From Primula veris (Eukaryota; Streptophyta; Magnoliopsida; Ericales; Primulaceae), in the NCBI GenBank assembly GCA_963682055.1, contig OY821750.1, forward strand, positions 29,396,402 through 29,460,401: a DNA stretch of 64,000 bases. Reading direction: 5' to 3'. The translations under genes and the position numbers were made by a program. A model generated the notes under the pieces. It was not told where the DNA came from, ran no database searches, and was given only the letters and a program-made list of their open reading frames with translations. This document shows, piece after piece, positions 1 to 11,069 of the stretch. Position 1 is the stretch's first letter. The number at the start of each line of letters is the position of its first letter.

Positions 1-58
1 TTTGGCTAACAAGTGCTCCGAAGCTCGTTTGCAAAATATTATAGCATGTATTTAATAT

Positions 59-439
59 GAGTCAAAATATTCTACCTTATTTCTTTATCCCCTTCCGTGC
101 CCCTTACTTATTTTATCCAAAAAAAAATTCTAAAAAACTTGAAAAAAAATTATACAATTACTATAATACATGTATCAATATATTACAATAATTATTTTTA
201 AAATAAAATACACACAAAATTTATCTTGGAATAAATATATAAATTAGTGTAAATTAAACATTGAATATTAAAAAAATTGTCTAAAACAATATTATGTTCA
301 AATGTTTTAAAATTTGAATACAATTTAATATAAAAGTTTATAAAATTGCGGTATAAGTTGTGAAAATTTAAAATTTGAATGAAAATAAGTAAGGGATCAC
401 GGAAGTAGCTAGAGAATAAATGATAGAATATTTGGACTC
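59..439. mobile_element. Mutator-like MITE, 381 bp, full-length (copy 1)
   Basis: The element begins GAGTCAAAATATTCTA and ends with the inverse, so the reverse complement of the right end starts GAGTCCAAATATTCTA; similarity continues for about 55 bp. It is flanked by the perfect 9-bp direct repeat ATTTAATAT (50-58 and 440-448). A 9-bp target duplication with long terminal inverted repeats is the signature of Mutator-type transposition. There is no coding capacity. A second copy of identical length lies at 37114-37494 in the same family orientation when reverse complemented, and a truncated one at about 32673-32963. Confidence 0.88.
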
Positions 440-448
440 ATTTAATAT

Positions 449-1117
449 AGCTAAATAAAGTAAATGTTATTAAATCATTACTATACAAAACATTTTAAAA
501 CATAAACCAAACATGCTTAACAAATGCCCCTGCTTTTCCCTCTAACGAATTCTAATAAACTAAATCTATCCAAATCGATCTCTTATCTAATATATTTTTT
601 ACTTAATTCCTTTAAGTGCCAAATGTATTTATGAAACTGATTCAATCTGCAAAGGGACTATCGTTTCAGGTACAGAAGTTTTACTTACTGACACTATAGT
701 TTTCCAGATTAAAATAGTTGAGTAATTAATACCAATAATCTAAAAAATTAAAATCGCCAACGTACATCACATGATCAGAAAATGTTACACGGTGCCTGCA
801 TGACTTGATAGGAACTTGTCAAGTCGCACGAAGCACTTTGGCAATTTGTAAAAACGGTCATAAGCATGAAACCTATTTTTTTTCGTGGTTGGTTTACGGG
901 CACCAATGGTCATTTTATTATATGTTCAGACATTATGTTAATTCGATCAAGTTTCATTTCTTTTTTACAAATTACATAGTGTCACCGGTATTAGCATTAC
1001 CGTCTTACTGATATTGTCACACGTGGCAAATCTATGTTGATTAATTTGTACTATTTTTGCATTACAGCTAGAAGTGTAAACTGAAATTGGGTTGGTGATA
1101 CTGGTACAAAAGTCATG
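449..1117. other. AT-rich intergenic DNA, nothing recognised
   Basis: This stretch has no coding-like bias on either strand. The only open frames are short (60-68 codons), overlap each other on opposite strands and resemble no family known to me. No terminal repeats were seen. Confidence 0.6.
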
Positions 1118-1125
1118 GTTTTTGC

Positions 1126-1610
1126 CAGAGGTGGAATCAGAAGCCAATTTTTGGGAACCGTAGGAAAAAAAATGTATTATTCAAAAATCGAGTTTAAACG
1201 CTCAATGTTATTGGTTAAAAAAAGATGCGATGATCATTGTGAAAAACACAGTGAATTTGACACATAAAAGAGTTTTTTAGTTTGATACATCAAAAAAAAA
1301 AATATTCAAATAACGTTACTTACGTCTTTCTCTACCAAAAAAATAAAAATATAGGATATTATTGAATAATATGGAGAATGAAGGGTCAATCATGTGATTA
1401 GTTGAATACAAAAGAGAAAAATAAAATAAAATGTTATGGCCAAAAGTTGAACCAATGACCTCTTAATACATATCAACAATGTTACCAATTGAGCTAACTT
1501 TAATGGGGACTATTAAAGCATATAACATAATATTTTTTAAATCTCTCATGTAAAAAAATATTTTTAAAATTTTCGAGGTGGCGGTACCCCCACCCCTAAA
1601 TCCGCCCTTG
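1126..1610. mobile_element. hAT-like non-autonomous element with tRNA-like interior
   Basis: The left end reads CAGAGGTGGAATCAG and the reverse complement of the right end reads CAAGGGCGGATTTAG, the CAGRGGCGGA style of end common in plant hAT elements. Candidate 8-bp target duplications match at 6 of 8 positions: GTTTTTGC (1118-1125) and GTTTCTTC (1611-1618). About 1438-1500, read on the minus strand, resembles a degenerate tRNA, with an A-box-like TTAGCTCAATTGGTA and a B-box-like TCATTGGTTCAA. No transposase is present. Confidence 0.6.
1438..1500 (-). other. tRNA-like (pol III A/B box-like) segment, probably not a functional tRNA
   Basis: On the minus strand TTAGCTCAATTGGTA is followed about 25-30 bases later by GGTCATTGGTTCAA, which matches the layout of internal pol III promoter boxes. 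I could not fold a proper cloverleaf with an acceptor stem, and it sits inside the hAT-like element. It is therefore best read as a tRNA-derived or chance remnant within the transposon. Confidence 0.35.
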
Positions 1611-1618
1611 GTTTCTTC

Positions 1619-3108
1619 TTAACAAAACTCGTTTCCCTTCTTCGGAAACAAAGAAGTCCTTATTCACTTGTAGTTTCATACTTTCATTATATACACACAT
1701 ACAAATACTGAAATGCGTGATCAAATGGTAGGAATTCCAATTTTGGTTGTAATATCTTAAACGAGTTACGATTTATATTGATACTATTAATATAAACAAA
1801 CTCAAGAAAAGTTGAATCTACTAAATTTTGCCTACTTTTTTCAAAAGTAGCCTAACTCTATTTTAATAATTATCAATTTACATAATCTAATTAATTAACA
1901 ATTTATTCTCATTGTATTTTTCTAATTATGGATGTAGTCTAAATTAATTAACAATTCGTTTTAATCTGCATAACTATAATAAATGATACCAAATCTGAAT
2001 ATTATGTTAAAAATAAAATATATTACGAGATGTATGTCATTACGCGTTACACACTCATACGTGGGTAACTTTTACTAGTGTATATATATATATGTGGGCA
2101 TTTGAGTCGAAAGGGGATGATGTTATCCAATTCATAGTCACTATTTCGAGGTCGACGAAATTTTATTCTAATGGATTAAAAGGATAAAGTATCATAGATT
2201 CATAATTTATAAATCATCGTCGAGAAATTTTATGGTCCTCTTAGTCTTGGATGACTCCTAATAAATTCATATCCATACACATATATTTTTATTAAGCTAT
2301 ACCGCGAATCGAGTGACTGTGGTTAGAATGTGTGTAGAGGATCTCGGACCAAATAATATATCGTCAATGCTTTTATAACTGAGGGAAATAATATAATGTC
2401 GATGCTTTTTATAACAGTTCACTGTTAAACTGGAATCTATGTTTTTTGTAGTTTTTAACCATGAAAATCGAAAGAGAGCCATTTTGTCACTTATTTCTTG
2501 TTCTTTACCACCAGTTCCACAGAAATTCCTAAGTACTATACTTATATTCAAATCAAGTGCCTTAAGTTTTGTCTTTGTCAAGTGGTACTCTATTAAGTTG
2601 ATATATATATATGTACTAACTTGATTTGTAGTGTATAGTAATGACAAATTATTGCTGTATGTGATAAGACGACACTAGTAAAGTAACCGTGTTTTAATTG
2701 TAAGTTCGTCTTGCATAAGTACCGGCTTTTGTTTAATTTTTTAAGCGACAATGTTTAAAAATATATTACCAAAACATATAAGTCAATCTTACGTATCAAC
2801 ACTCATGTACAAAAGACCATGGTAAAAGTTTAGAAATTGATCATGCCTTGTACATGAAGTGATGGAGAGGAAAACTACTTACATTCATCTTTTATTTTAA
2901 TACATAAAATGGTTATTTTACAAAATCACTCTCAAATTCGAACTGTGTATATATTATTCTGTATGCAAAATCTCCTATGTTTTAAAATTCCAAAAGTTGT
3001 ATTTATTTATTTAATATAGTCATGTACATAATATTGAATAGTTAGCTCAAAAAATTTCACTTAATGAGAAATAGGCTAGAACAAGAGAGTTGGTGATTAA
3101 GATTGAGG
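1619..3108. other. AT-rich intergenic DNA, nothing recognised
   Basis: About 1.5 kb of AT-rich sequence. Overlapping antisense ORFs near 2297-2647 have no recognisable domain and are judged chance frames. No clear terminal repeats were seen. Confidence 0.55.
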
Positions 3109-4199
3109 CTGGATTTTTTCCAATGTCTGTTTACACGTTAAAATCGTAATTTTTTTTTATGAACCGTAAATCTGATTTACGGGTTCGTAAGTCAGATTTA
3201 CGGTTTTGACTGTAAAATTACCAAATTACTCCTGCGTTGAAAATCTGAAAATTTTTCAGAGGGCTTGGCCGATCGATCGGAGTTAACAGCCGATCGATCA
3301 GGCGAGCTCTCTGAAAAAAATTTTAAAGGCCTAATTAACTCAAAAAAATATTTACGAACCGTAATCGTGACTTACGGTTTGACTTATTCATTTTTTTTTC
3401 TCCGATATCGTATATTGTGGAACTATAACTTATTCGTTCAGACTCGCTCCAAATTTAGTTTCGTTTCAACTGCTATGTTCGTTATTGAATCGTCTATCAT
3501 ATTAAACAAATTAACCATTTTTTTAAATAATTAGTACTCGAAACGACATTTTATCATGTTACTCGAAACAAATTAACTTATTAACCTTTTATCAAACTGT
3601 AAGTCACGATTACGATCCGTAAATATTTTTTTGAGTTAAGTAGCCAAATATCATTTTAAACTAATTAACCATTTTTTTTAAATTATTAGTACTCGAAACG
3701 ATCTTTTATCATGTTACTCAAAACAAATTAATTATTGACATTTTATCAAACCGTAAGTCACGATTATGATCCGTAAATATTTTTTTTTGAGATAAGTAGC
3801 CAAATTTCATTTTAAATAAATTAATTATTTTTTTAAATGATTAGTATTCGAAACGACATTTTATCATGTTACTCGAAATAAATTAACTTATTTACCATTT
3901 ATCAAACTGTAAGTTACGACTACGGTCCGTAAATATTTTTTTTGAGTTAATTAGGCCTTTGAAATTTTTTCGAGAGAGTTTGGCTGATCGATCGGCTGTC
4001 AACTCCAATCGATCGGCCAAACCCTCTGGAAAAATTTCAGATTTTCAACGCATGAGCAATTTGGTAATTTTACTGTCAAAACTGTAAATCTGACTTACGA
4101 ATCGTAAGTCAAACCGTTTCGTAAATTAAATTTACGTTTCGTAAAAAAAAAAATACCGTTTAAACATCCAAATAGATAAATTGGGTTGGAAAAATCCAG
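3109..4199. mobile_element. Foldback-type element, ~1.1 kb, with ~270-bp inverted termini and internal tandem repeats
   Basis: The left terminus starts CTGGATTTTTTCCAA and the right terminus is its inverse (reverse complement CTGGATTTTTCCAAC). The inverted similarity runs some 270 bp on each side. Each arm contains GATCGATC palindromes (3270-3300 and 3985-4020) and blocks built from TTACGAACCGTAA-like words. The middle holds about three tandem units of roughly 154 bp, marked by recurring GTAAGTCACGATTA words near 3599, 3752 and 3906. ATTGAG occurs just outside both ends and may be part of a target duplication, but this is not certain. No real coding region is seen; an 89-codon open frame at 3265-3534 merely runs through an arm. 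Confidence 0.75.
3440..3950. repeat. Tandem repeat, ~154-bp unit, about three copies
   Basis: The words TACTCGAAACGA and ATCATGTTACTC recur near 3534, 3690 and 3846. GTAAGTCACGATTA-type words recur near 3599, 3752 and 3906. Spacing is 153-157 bp with scattered mismatches, so the copies are moderately diverged. The array forms the centre of the foldback element. Confidence 0.75.
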
Positions 4200-5567
4200 G
4201 GTCATTGAGATTACATGAACGCTAAACGAGAAGAAAAGAGCATGCGTGACATTTGTGACATTTGTTTTAATACCAATAGTTAATTAATCTTTAGCCCTTG
4301 AGAGATTTTGAAACCAATGGTCAATTTTTTGTATTTTTTTAGTATCTCAACTATTGTATTGTGAGTTGATCTTATATATATACTGCATAAATTATGAATA
4401 AATTTCTCTTAAAACTATGTTATTATAAATGCTATTATACCTGCATGTATGTGTGTACATATATATATATATATTATTATAATAATTAAAGGGAGAAAAT
4501 GTCAGTTATTTTTTAGCTTGTCAAAATCAGCCTCAATTCTTATAAAAAAATTTCAAACTTTTTAATAATTACCCGTATAGTTTGTAAAATTTCGAAAATA
4601 CTTTTATATTTAAAAAATAATTGCTAATTAATTTTTAAATAAAAATAAACCATCTCATCAATGCACATAGTGGGTCAAAATATACTTAGTATATAAAATA
4701 GGTATAGTAGTATTTTATTCATAATTTATGCAGCTTTCATTAGTTGTTTTAACTTGTACCACAGGTCCACAACACGTATGAAGGAAAACTTAGCTCATTT
4801 TTTTTAAAAAAAAATTCAAGGAAACTTGGCTCATTTTCATCAGTCATGAATTGAGCAATTCTTGCTATTTTATGACATGATTTGAAGGAGTTTAGCCGGA
4901 CACAGCCCAAAACACCCCTCTTTAACTTCAAAAACGTAACCGATGCTATTTATTTAAATTTAAAATCTTAATCAATACCTTGGTAAACTAATTAATACTA
5001 TTAGACTTTTCTAATTAAGGCCCAATACCCGTCAAGTCAAGTATGTGCTATGTATAAATAAATAAACCGTCTTTATCACTGTTTCCAAGAATTACTAGCG
5101 AACAGTCTCTCTATATGACTGGTTTACAACCTGTTTGCATAAAAATGTGTAAAATGAATAAAAAAAATTAATTTTTGATTAATATTTAAGTTTAGGATAT
5201 GACTCCTAGGGTTATATATTTTTATTTGAGTTTTTAGTGTGTTGTACAATTTGTTTTTAATTTATCAAATTATAATTTGTTGAAAAAAAAATAAAAAATT
5301 AGTTATTGAAAAATATCATATAAATATCTATTTTCTAATCTAACAATATTTAAAATGACCATAACATAAACAGTCAAATAAACTAATTGTTTTAAATAGA
5401 CCCTCCTATTTTCCCCTAAAAAAAAAAGTATAAATAATTATCACATGCTATGGTTCCACAAGAACAACTTCCGGAAGTAAGTCAAGAAATGTGACAAACT
5501 CAAAGTATATCCTATTAATTAAATTTAAAACACTCATGCATAGCAAACCAATGTCAAACTACCCTTA
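4200..5567. other. Intergenic DNA upstream of the ATL gene
   Basis: AT-rich sequence containing a short TATATA run at 4459-4474 and homopolymer tracts. No coding-like ORF or terminal repeat was recognised. The distal promoter of the ATL gene probably lies here, but no individual element can be supported. Confidence 0.5.
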
Positions 5568-5572
5568 TTCAC

Positions 5573-5596
5573 CAATATATATATATATATATATGC
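5573..5596 (+). promoter_or_regulatory. TATA-rich core promoter of the ATL-like gene
   Basis: An uninterrupted AT dinucleotide run lies about 115-140 bases upstream of the ATG at 5711, at a suitable distance for a TATA element with a leader of roughly 85-110 nt. It is the only TATA-like block near the start codon. It may equally be just a microsatellite. Confidence 0.4.
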
Positions 5597-5710
5597 TCAT
5601 ACAATCTCTCCAAACACAAAGATTGCTCGTTTTGCAATAACTCCTAGCTTTAATATTGGAAAACTTGTCAATTTCCCGGTAACTTTTATTTAACAACCTC
5701 AACTCTTATC

Positions 5711-6964
5711 ATGAATCATTTAATTTTTTGGAATTTGTTTCTTATTTCTATGTATTCCAAAGTTCAAGCACAAACCTCTTCTCCTAGCCAATCGAACTTA
5801 GTCCCAAATGATGCGACTAATTTTCAACCAAGCTTAGCTGTGGTGATTGGTATTTTAGCTATAATGTTTTCATTTACATTTATTCTCTTAATCTATGCAA
5901 AGTTTTGCCACAGAGCAAACCCTGTACACAACAACAATCATCAAGCTACTTTAGATGGGCTTATTCGATCGGGGTCTCGATTTTCAGGTATCGATAAAAC
6001 AGTTATCGAATCCCTTCCATTTTTTCGTTTTTCTTCTCTTAAGGGTTCAAAAGAGGGGCTAGAGTGTGCTGTTTGTTTGTCTAGATTTGAAGACACAGAG
6101 ATTCTTCGGTTATTGCCTAAATGTAAACATGCTTTTCATATTGATTGTGTTGATCAATGGCTTGAGAAGCACTCAAGCTGCCCTCTTTGTAGGCAAAAAG
6201 TTAATATCGACGACTTATCGTTATTGACTTATTCGCATAGTTTGAGGTTTCTATGGAACCCTTCAGAGCTAGAGGACTCGAATATTGAGCTATTTGTTCA
6301 ACGAGAAGAAAGTCATAAAGGGTCCTCGAGGTTTAGTATCGGAAATAGTTTTAGGAAATTAGAAAAGGATAAGAAAGAGGACGAATTGGTTTTTATAGAA
6401 AATTGTGAAGATTGCGATGAAGAAAATGGAAAAAATATGTTTCACAAACTCAATCACAAGATTATTGTTTCTGATTTTGTGTTCAAAAATAGGTGGAGTA
6501 ACGTTAGCTCGTCGGATCTTATGTTTTTGAATTCGGAGATGATTAATTCTATTTCGAGCGATAGGTTCTCTTCTCTGGATCTGCGTGAGGAAAAACAAAA
6601 GGTGGGAACACAAGGGATGGAAGAAGGGGAAATCATGAATATTAAAGAGGAAATGGATAGGAAAAGAGAATTCGAAAGCAGAGTAAGTAAAATGAAAACT
6701 TTTGATTCAAAAACGAACCAAAGTTATGGGCCGAGGTTGTTAAATTCTAGCGAAAAGAGATCAATGTCTGAGATCATAGTTCACCCGAGATCACGAGATT
6801 TTAGCATAAGTGAGAGGATTGGAGAATCTAGTCTCCCTCAAAATGCCACAAAAGAGGAAAAAATGAAGAGACTTTGGTACCCGATAGCTCGAAGAACGGC
6901 TCAATGGTTTGCGAATAGAGAAAAAAGGTCTCATCTAAATACATCACAAACACTCGATGTGTAA
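5711..6964 (+). CDS. ATL-type RING-H2 E3 ubiquitin ligase (ATL42/ATL12-like)
   Basis: A 417-residue intronless membrane E3 ligase, expected to transfer ubiquitin from E2 enzymes to substrates at the endomembrane system or plasma membrane. Residues 1-20 look like a signal peptide, and a single membrane segment spans about 42-63. A GLD-like stretch around residues 83-104 precedes a complete RING-H2 domain with metal ligands C119, C122, C138, H140, H143, C146, C157 and C160, including the CPLCR end. A conserved C-terminal block with RLWYPIARRTAQWFA (about residues 382-397) is typical of the ATL42/ATL12 subgroup, as is the length near 400. The first ATG is used because it begins the signal peptide. 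All catalytic ligands are intact. The gene converges on the PP2C gene to the right. Choosing between ATL42 and ATL12 orthology needs a tree. Confidence 0.92.
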   Translation: MNHLIFWNLFLISMYSKVQAQTSSPSQSNLVPNDATNFQPSLAVVIGILAIMFSFTFILLIYAKFCHRANPVHNNNHQATLDGLIRSGSRFSGIDKTVIESLPFFRFSSLKGSKEGLECAVCLSRFEDTEILRLLPKCKHAFHIDCVDQWLEKHSSCPLCRQKVNIDDLSLLTYSHSLRFLWNPSELEDSNIELFVQREESHKGSSRFSIGNSFRKLEKDKKEDELVFIENCEDCDEENGKNMFHKLNHKIIVSDFVFKNRWSNVSSSDLMFLNSEMINSISSDRFSSLDLREEKQKVGTQGMEEGEIMNIKEEMDRKREFESRVSKMKTFDSKTNQSYGPRLLNSSEKRSMSEIIVHPRSRDFSISERIGESSLPQNATKEEKMKRLWYPIARRTAQWFANREKRSHLNTSQTLDV

Positions 6965-9900
6965 ATTCAGCTTTGATCTTTTAGTCCTGTTTGTTTTTTT
7001 GGATTTCAGCTTGAAAATAGTCAATCTATAGAGAAAAACGATCAGAATTAATCATGTACTTAGAGAAAAACATTGAAATATATTACAGATTATCCCATAG
7101 TTTCACTTGAAAAATCCCTTTCATGGACTTGTACATAGTTGACCTAGCTACTCACGATGCTTTAACTTGTAGTAACTTTTTTTTATATATATTTTGTCTA
7201 TATATTATATATATGGTAGCGTTGAAATATTTGAGTTTCTTCATGGCACAATCTAATATTGTGCCCAAATCATGCATCTAATCTATGAAGAAACCCGATT
7301 GTATACTTTCCTTTTTTTTTTTTTTCAGGAATAAATACGTGATTAAACTACCAATTTTAACAATTGAAATAGAAAACTATAAAATTTCATCCAATTAAGG
7401 GACTAACCGCATAAATCAACGAAATTACAGTCATATATATCTCACATGTGATGATCTATTTTTGACGTATGTTGATACAATTGCACTCAAGATGTGATAG
7501 ATAAGAGAATGTGAATGCAATTTTATCATTTTGTATAACGGTATGTCTCCAATTATAATAAATTTCGTAGTTTAGTATCTCAATTTTAATCGTTAAATAT
7601 CAATTAAATATCGATAGTACAATACACTAAACGTGTTTTTTTATTAAAAAAATTTCCCTTAACGTAACAATATTAATTAATTAGAGATCATGTAGTGGGG
7701 GCCAGAATATGTTTTGCCAACTGGAAGTCTAGATTAACAGGGAAAGTTTTAATATTTAATTATGTTAATATATATTACATTTGTTTGTAAATGGTTTCAG
7801 TAGGGTTGGAGACCCAAGAATAAAAGCTGGGGGAATCTTGTTTCATCGATAACGCTTCTACTTGTTGATTGAAAAATAATTCTAATATATATACAATGTT
7901 ACCATAATATATGAAAATCAAAATTAGTAGTTAAAAAACATGAAAATTTCTACGTTTTAAGATCATTTTAAATAATTTTTGTTGATTCTTGACGTACCTT
8001 CCTGTCTAAATGTACTGTACACCAAGCTATACAGGTCAGTTTACTTGTCTTATGGCAAAATCGGCATGCTCGTGTACGTCAACTAAATCTGATTTGTAGC
8101 ACATCTAGTTTAACATATGTGTTTATGCTGGTTATATCGTTTCACGATACTTGATCCGTTTTGTTCGTATAAAATACTCTCTTTACCATTTTGCTAATGT
8201 AATTAAATCATTGGGAAATCTTAAAATCATTCATTTAGGATATTAAAGTGGTAACTGCAAGATAACCCAATAAAACACTCTTTACGTATACCTTTTTCTT
8301 AGTTTTGTTTTAAATATTGTTCCTTTTCTTTCTCTTTCGTTTGTCTTTGGTGGGAAAATAATCGTAAAATAGGCTACATTTTACAAACTCATAGCTTAAA
8401 ATAGTACTCGTCTAAGATAACAATAGGACACTTTTATCACAATATTAAAAGTTTCACTAGAAGTTCTATTTGGTCCCTATGGGTTCAGTTGCTATTTAAT
8501 AGTCCATTGGTGCCTTTTCAAATTCTTATATAAGGTTTCCGAAAATCATTAAAAACATACAAGTGACCCATGAATAGCCATTAAGGAGTACTATCTTAGT
8601 GTTTTGTGTCCCTTTTCTGATCGTTTATGTGCTATATGAGGATAGAAAAAATCATGAAAAAATCCGATATATAGGTTGTCACGGTAATTTGGAAACCAAC
8701 CTCGTTAACTTATCGACTATTCGCATTTGAATCGAAACCATCAGTCCATTTGTTTACGGTTAGGGCCATTCATTATTTTCATCCTAATAACCCATGGTAT
8801 GATGTTGAGTTGATGTGACACTATAGTAACCCCAATTTATATTATTCATATATATCAAAATTAGGTAGATAGATGTGATCATAAAAGAAAATTATTCCTG
8901 TTTTGACTTCTTTTTTTATTAAAATTTCAGAAAAACTCCCGGGTCATTTTTTCAATACCTCATCACAAAATTTAAATTACAGCACAATAGTTCAGTTTCA
9001 ACCAATCCAAACGACCACTTGTGTAATGAACATTTAGTATTGTCACTTGACCCTGCCAAATCTGTTTATAAAAAGATAAATCTTCATGGTTTGATATTTA
9101 GATCGCTTTTTGATGCTTGTTATTTGTGATGTAAGAGATGATTTCACCCTTTCTGTCCTACTCAAAAAATATATCATTTTCCATTCAAGTGACATCGAGT
9201 ACTTATCTCGTAGTTGAAATTTATCACACCATTCACGATCGACATTCTAAAAGAAGCGAAAAATAGGGAAAAGAGTTAAAGATGTATAATTTATTAATCT
9301 TATTTTCAAACACCGAATATTACGGAATGATTATGTGCACACAACTTTTACGATCTCCATATAATAATTTGTAGTTTTTTTGTGTGTATTCAATCTTCTC
9401 ACAAATAACAAACAGTATATAAAGGAGCGTAATAGTTGTGTGCATACGAGACATATTTGTTGGAAGGAGAGACTTTTGGTCAATCTCTGTTATCAATCGT
9501 GTCTCCGTAAAGTTTTTATACATATCATTTTTTCTGCTGAATAAATATGCTATCAAATAATTCTTTATAAAAATAGGCTAAAATTATCTTAAAAAATCTA
9601 CTTAAACAAGATACTGTCATTTATACATTTTTTACTGTCCAACACATAAAGCTAGAGATAGATAGTTTAGTCCATGCATTTTCGATTGTTTTTTCTCAAA
9701 TCACTTAAGAGATATACGTATATAGTTTCTGCAATGGTAAAATGAATATTAATAGATAAGGGTTGAAAACAATGTACATTTTTTCCCATTCACCTAAAAA
9801 AAGTATAACGACGAACATTAGTTCAATATTTTGAGCTTGTTTTGGTTCGGTTGTCTTTACAAGGTCGCCATATTTTTACGTTCTTCTTATAAGCTACTAC

Positions 9901-10039
9901 GTATGACCCTTTTTGACTTGCTTAAAATACGAGTGCTTTTAATTTTATAATTTGAAAAAAAATAAAAATAAGCTAAAGAAAAACCCAGCTTATTTGCTTA
10001 AAAGCTGCATGGTTACTCTCCGAGAAAAAATACATTTAC
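6965..10039. other. Intergenic DNA between the ATL and PP2C genes, left part
   Basis: About 3 kb of AT-rich sequence that includes the ATL 3' untranslated region just after 6964. Poly-T runs (near 7311-7326) and short AT microsatellites (7186-7213) are present. The few short ORFs (for example 9320-9556) have no recognisable domain. No clear transposon ends were found. Confidence 0.5.
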
Positions 10040-10485
10040 TACACCAAACTATAGTGTTGTTAACGATTTGGGTAGCCGTATTTCAAATTTTTCAATTTGG
10101 GTACCACCGTCTAAATAAATTACGCAATCATGTCACGTAACATTTGACAAACATTAATTTGAGAGGCTAATTTACCAATTTTATACAAAAATATGTCAGA
10201 TTAGAAAAAAATTCCCCCCAATTTCACACATAAAAAAAATTAGTATATAATTCAAATTTTTGTTATGTGTGAAATTGAGGGAAACGCTTTTATATAATGA
10301 CATGTTTTTATGCAAAAATGTCAAATTAGCCTCTTAAATTAATGTTTGTCAAATGTCACGTGACATGATTTCTTGATTTATTTAGACGGTGGTATCTAAA
10401 TTGAAAAGTTATTATAGTGTTGTATCTAAATTGAAAAATTTAAAATGTGGGTATCCAAATTATTAAAAGCAGATAGTTTTGTGTA
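10040..10485. mobile_element. Hairpin MITE, ~446 bp, with ~200-bp inverted arms
   Basis: The left arm starts TACACCAAACTATAG and the reverse complement of the right end starts TACACAAAACTATCT. Long inverted matches follow, including ACCACCGTCTAAATAAAT, ACATTTGACAAACATTAA and AATTTCACACATAA on both arms, so the element is almost entirely two inverted arms. The turning point is near 10240. No target duplication could be assigned with confidence, so the superfamily is open. It lies in intergenic DNA and has no coding capacity. Confidence 0.72.
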
Positions 10486-10835
10486 TTAAATCTATAAAAA
10501 CGTTATAGTCTCCTTAGATCATCTACGTTGTACTGACCAACTAGACAGATGATGACATTTATCTTAATTAATCTTCAAACTAATATAACCGACCAACAAA
10601 AGGAGTTTCTCTTGTAAAGTTATACGTATTTATATTAATATTGGTTTTGATCCTTTAATTGTGAACACATGAAAAATGACAAATGCAGCTAAACATAAAG
10701 AAAATATTAAGTGACGTGGTGTAGCTGGTACTTCACCTGTGTCTTTCATGTGTTTAACAATTATAATTATTAAGAAATTAGGCTCACAAATGACAGCAAC
10801 AAAGTTCAATTAGTTCAGTAATGACATAAACACAC

Positions 10836-11069
10836 ACTATATACTAGTTGCATGTGTAATTAATATTATCTATTTTGTATAAACACAAACCTACATAAAA
10901 ATTTGTGTTAACAATTATGTATATACCTAACACCCATCACAAATGAGAACATACTATATACTAGTTGCATGTGTAATTAATATTACCTATTTTGTATAAA
11001 CACAAACCTACATAAAAATTTGTGTTAACAATTATGTATATACCTAACACCCATCACAAATGAGAACAT
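10836..11069. repeat. Tandem duplication, 117-bp unit, two copies
   Basis: Copy 1 (10836-10952) and copy 2 (10953-11069) are nearly identical. The only difference noticed is TATTATCT versus TATTACCT. Such high identity implies a recent local duplication. The unit has no coding content. Confidence 0.92.

Noticed and set aside
3265..3534. 89-codon open frame in the foldback element
   Set aside because: It runs across the inverted arm and tandem units and shows no coding-like composition or domain.
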